DNA of 64,000 nt from Acidovorax delafieldii (GTDB lineage Bacteria > Pseudomonadota > Gammaproteobacteria > Burkholderiales > Burkholderiaceae_C). The notes under the pieces were generated by a model that saw only the letters and a program-made list of their open reading frames with translations, did no database searches and had not been told where the DNA came from. The stretch is taken from contig NZ_VJWE01000014.1 of the NCBI RefSeq assembly GCF_007993815.1, forward strand, positions 310,001 through 374,000. Reading direction: 5' to 3'. The translations under genes and the position numbers were made by a program. Of the stretch, positions 63,804-64,000 are shown piece after piece (position 1 is the first letter of the stretch; the number at the start of each line of letters is the position of its first letter).

Positions 63804-64000
63804 ATGAATGATGCTTTGGTACTGACGGAAACCCGGGGCCGGGTGGGCGTGATCACGCTCCACAGGCCCCAGCAGCTCAACGCACTCAACGACACCCTGA
63901 TGGACCAGCTGGGCGCCGCCCTGCTGGCCTTCGATGCGGAAGACGATGTCGGCGCCATCGTCCTCACCGGCAGCACCAAGGCATTTGCGGCCGGTGCCGA
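63804..64000 (+). CDS. badK: Enoyl-CoA hydratase family protein, BadK-like (partial, runs off the window)
   Basis: Only the first 65 residues are visible: MNDALVLTETRGRVGVITLHRPQQLNALND, then a helix and DDVGAIVLTGSTKAFAAGA, the crotonase oxyanion-hole block. It begins 24 bases after the tctC-like stop, in the same direction. By context it should be the cyclohex-1-ene-1-carboxyl-CoA hydratase (BadK), which would supply the missing step between AliB and BadH. The visible part cannot distinguish it from any other enoyl-CoA hydratase. Confidence 0.7.
   Translation, partial: MNDALVLTETRGRVGVITLHRPQQLNALNDTLMDQLGAALLAFDAEDDVGAIVLTGSTKAFAAGA

Overview
The window comes from a high-GC betaproteobacterium, most likely an Acidovorax-like member of the Comamonadaceae (Burkholderiales). 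This is inferred from protein family content, from the badHI-aliBA genes, and from two families of short structured repeats that I associate with this family. No rRNA, tRNA, CRISPR array, transposase or phage gene was recognised. The first 8 kb is visibly poorer in G+C than the rest.

Layout, left to right. (1) 0.15-8.0 kb: a leftward minor-pilin operon pilV-pilW-pilX-pilY1-pilE-fimT for type IV pili. (2) 8-20 kb: a small membrane protein, an acyltransferase-3 protein, an orphan LivK-type binding protein, a nitronate monooxygenase, a DmdC-like acyl-CoA dehydrogenase with etfBA (the flavoprotein pair that accepts its electrons), an MscS channel, an enoyl-CoA hydratase and an HDAC-family deacetylase. 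(3) 20-25.4 kb: moxR-DUF58-tgpA, followed by a lytic transglycosylase. (4) 25.6-34.3 kb: an ABC-2 exporter, an orphan binding protein, an Hsp20 and a complete MacAB-type tripartite efflux operon with its outer membrane factor. (5) 34.5-41.9 kb: an AraC-type regulator divergent from a five-gene LivKHMGF-type ABC operon followed by an aromatic-type aldehyde dehydrogenase. (6) 41.9-48.7 kb: tsaD, a lipoprotein binding protein, then nasT and a nitrate ABC transporter nrtABD whose leader carries a two-hairpin ANTAR target and an intrinsic terminator. (7) 48.8-53 kb: a large TPR/O-GlcNAc-transferase-like protein, a CBS protein and two tandem small exported paralogues. (8) 53.1-57.7 kb: a TRAP transporter (dctPQM) with gluconokinase and a divergent LacI-type regulator, with two operator-like palindromes between them. 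(9) 58.1-64 kb: badH-badI-aliB-aliA-tctC and the start of a badK-like hydratase. Together these form a cyclohexanecarboxylate to pimeloyl-CoA pathway behind a good sigma70 promoter; the last gene runs off the window.

The most unusual signals are not in protein families. The nrtA leader has two hairpins with hexaloops AATGCA and AACGGC, both with A at position 1 and G at position 4, followed by a terminator; this fits NasT antitermination. A family of about 55-bp repeats ('family A', six copies) twice lies inside a gene, once supplying the hydrophobic core and cleavage site of the MltB signal peptide. A second family ('family B', five copies) always lies directly after a stop codon, in the sense orientation, between co-directional genes, and carries a variable nested hairpin.
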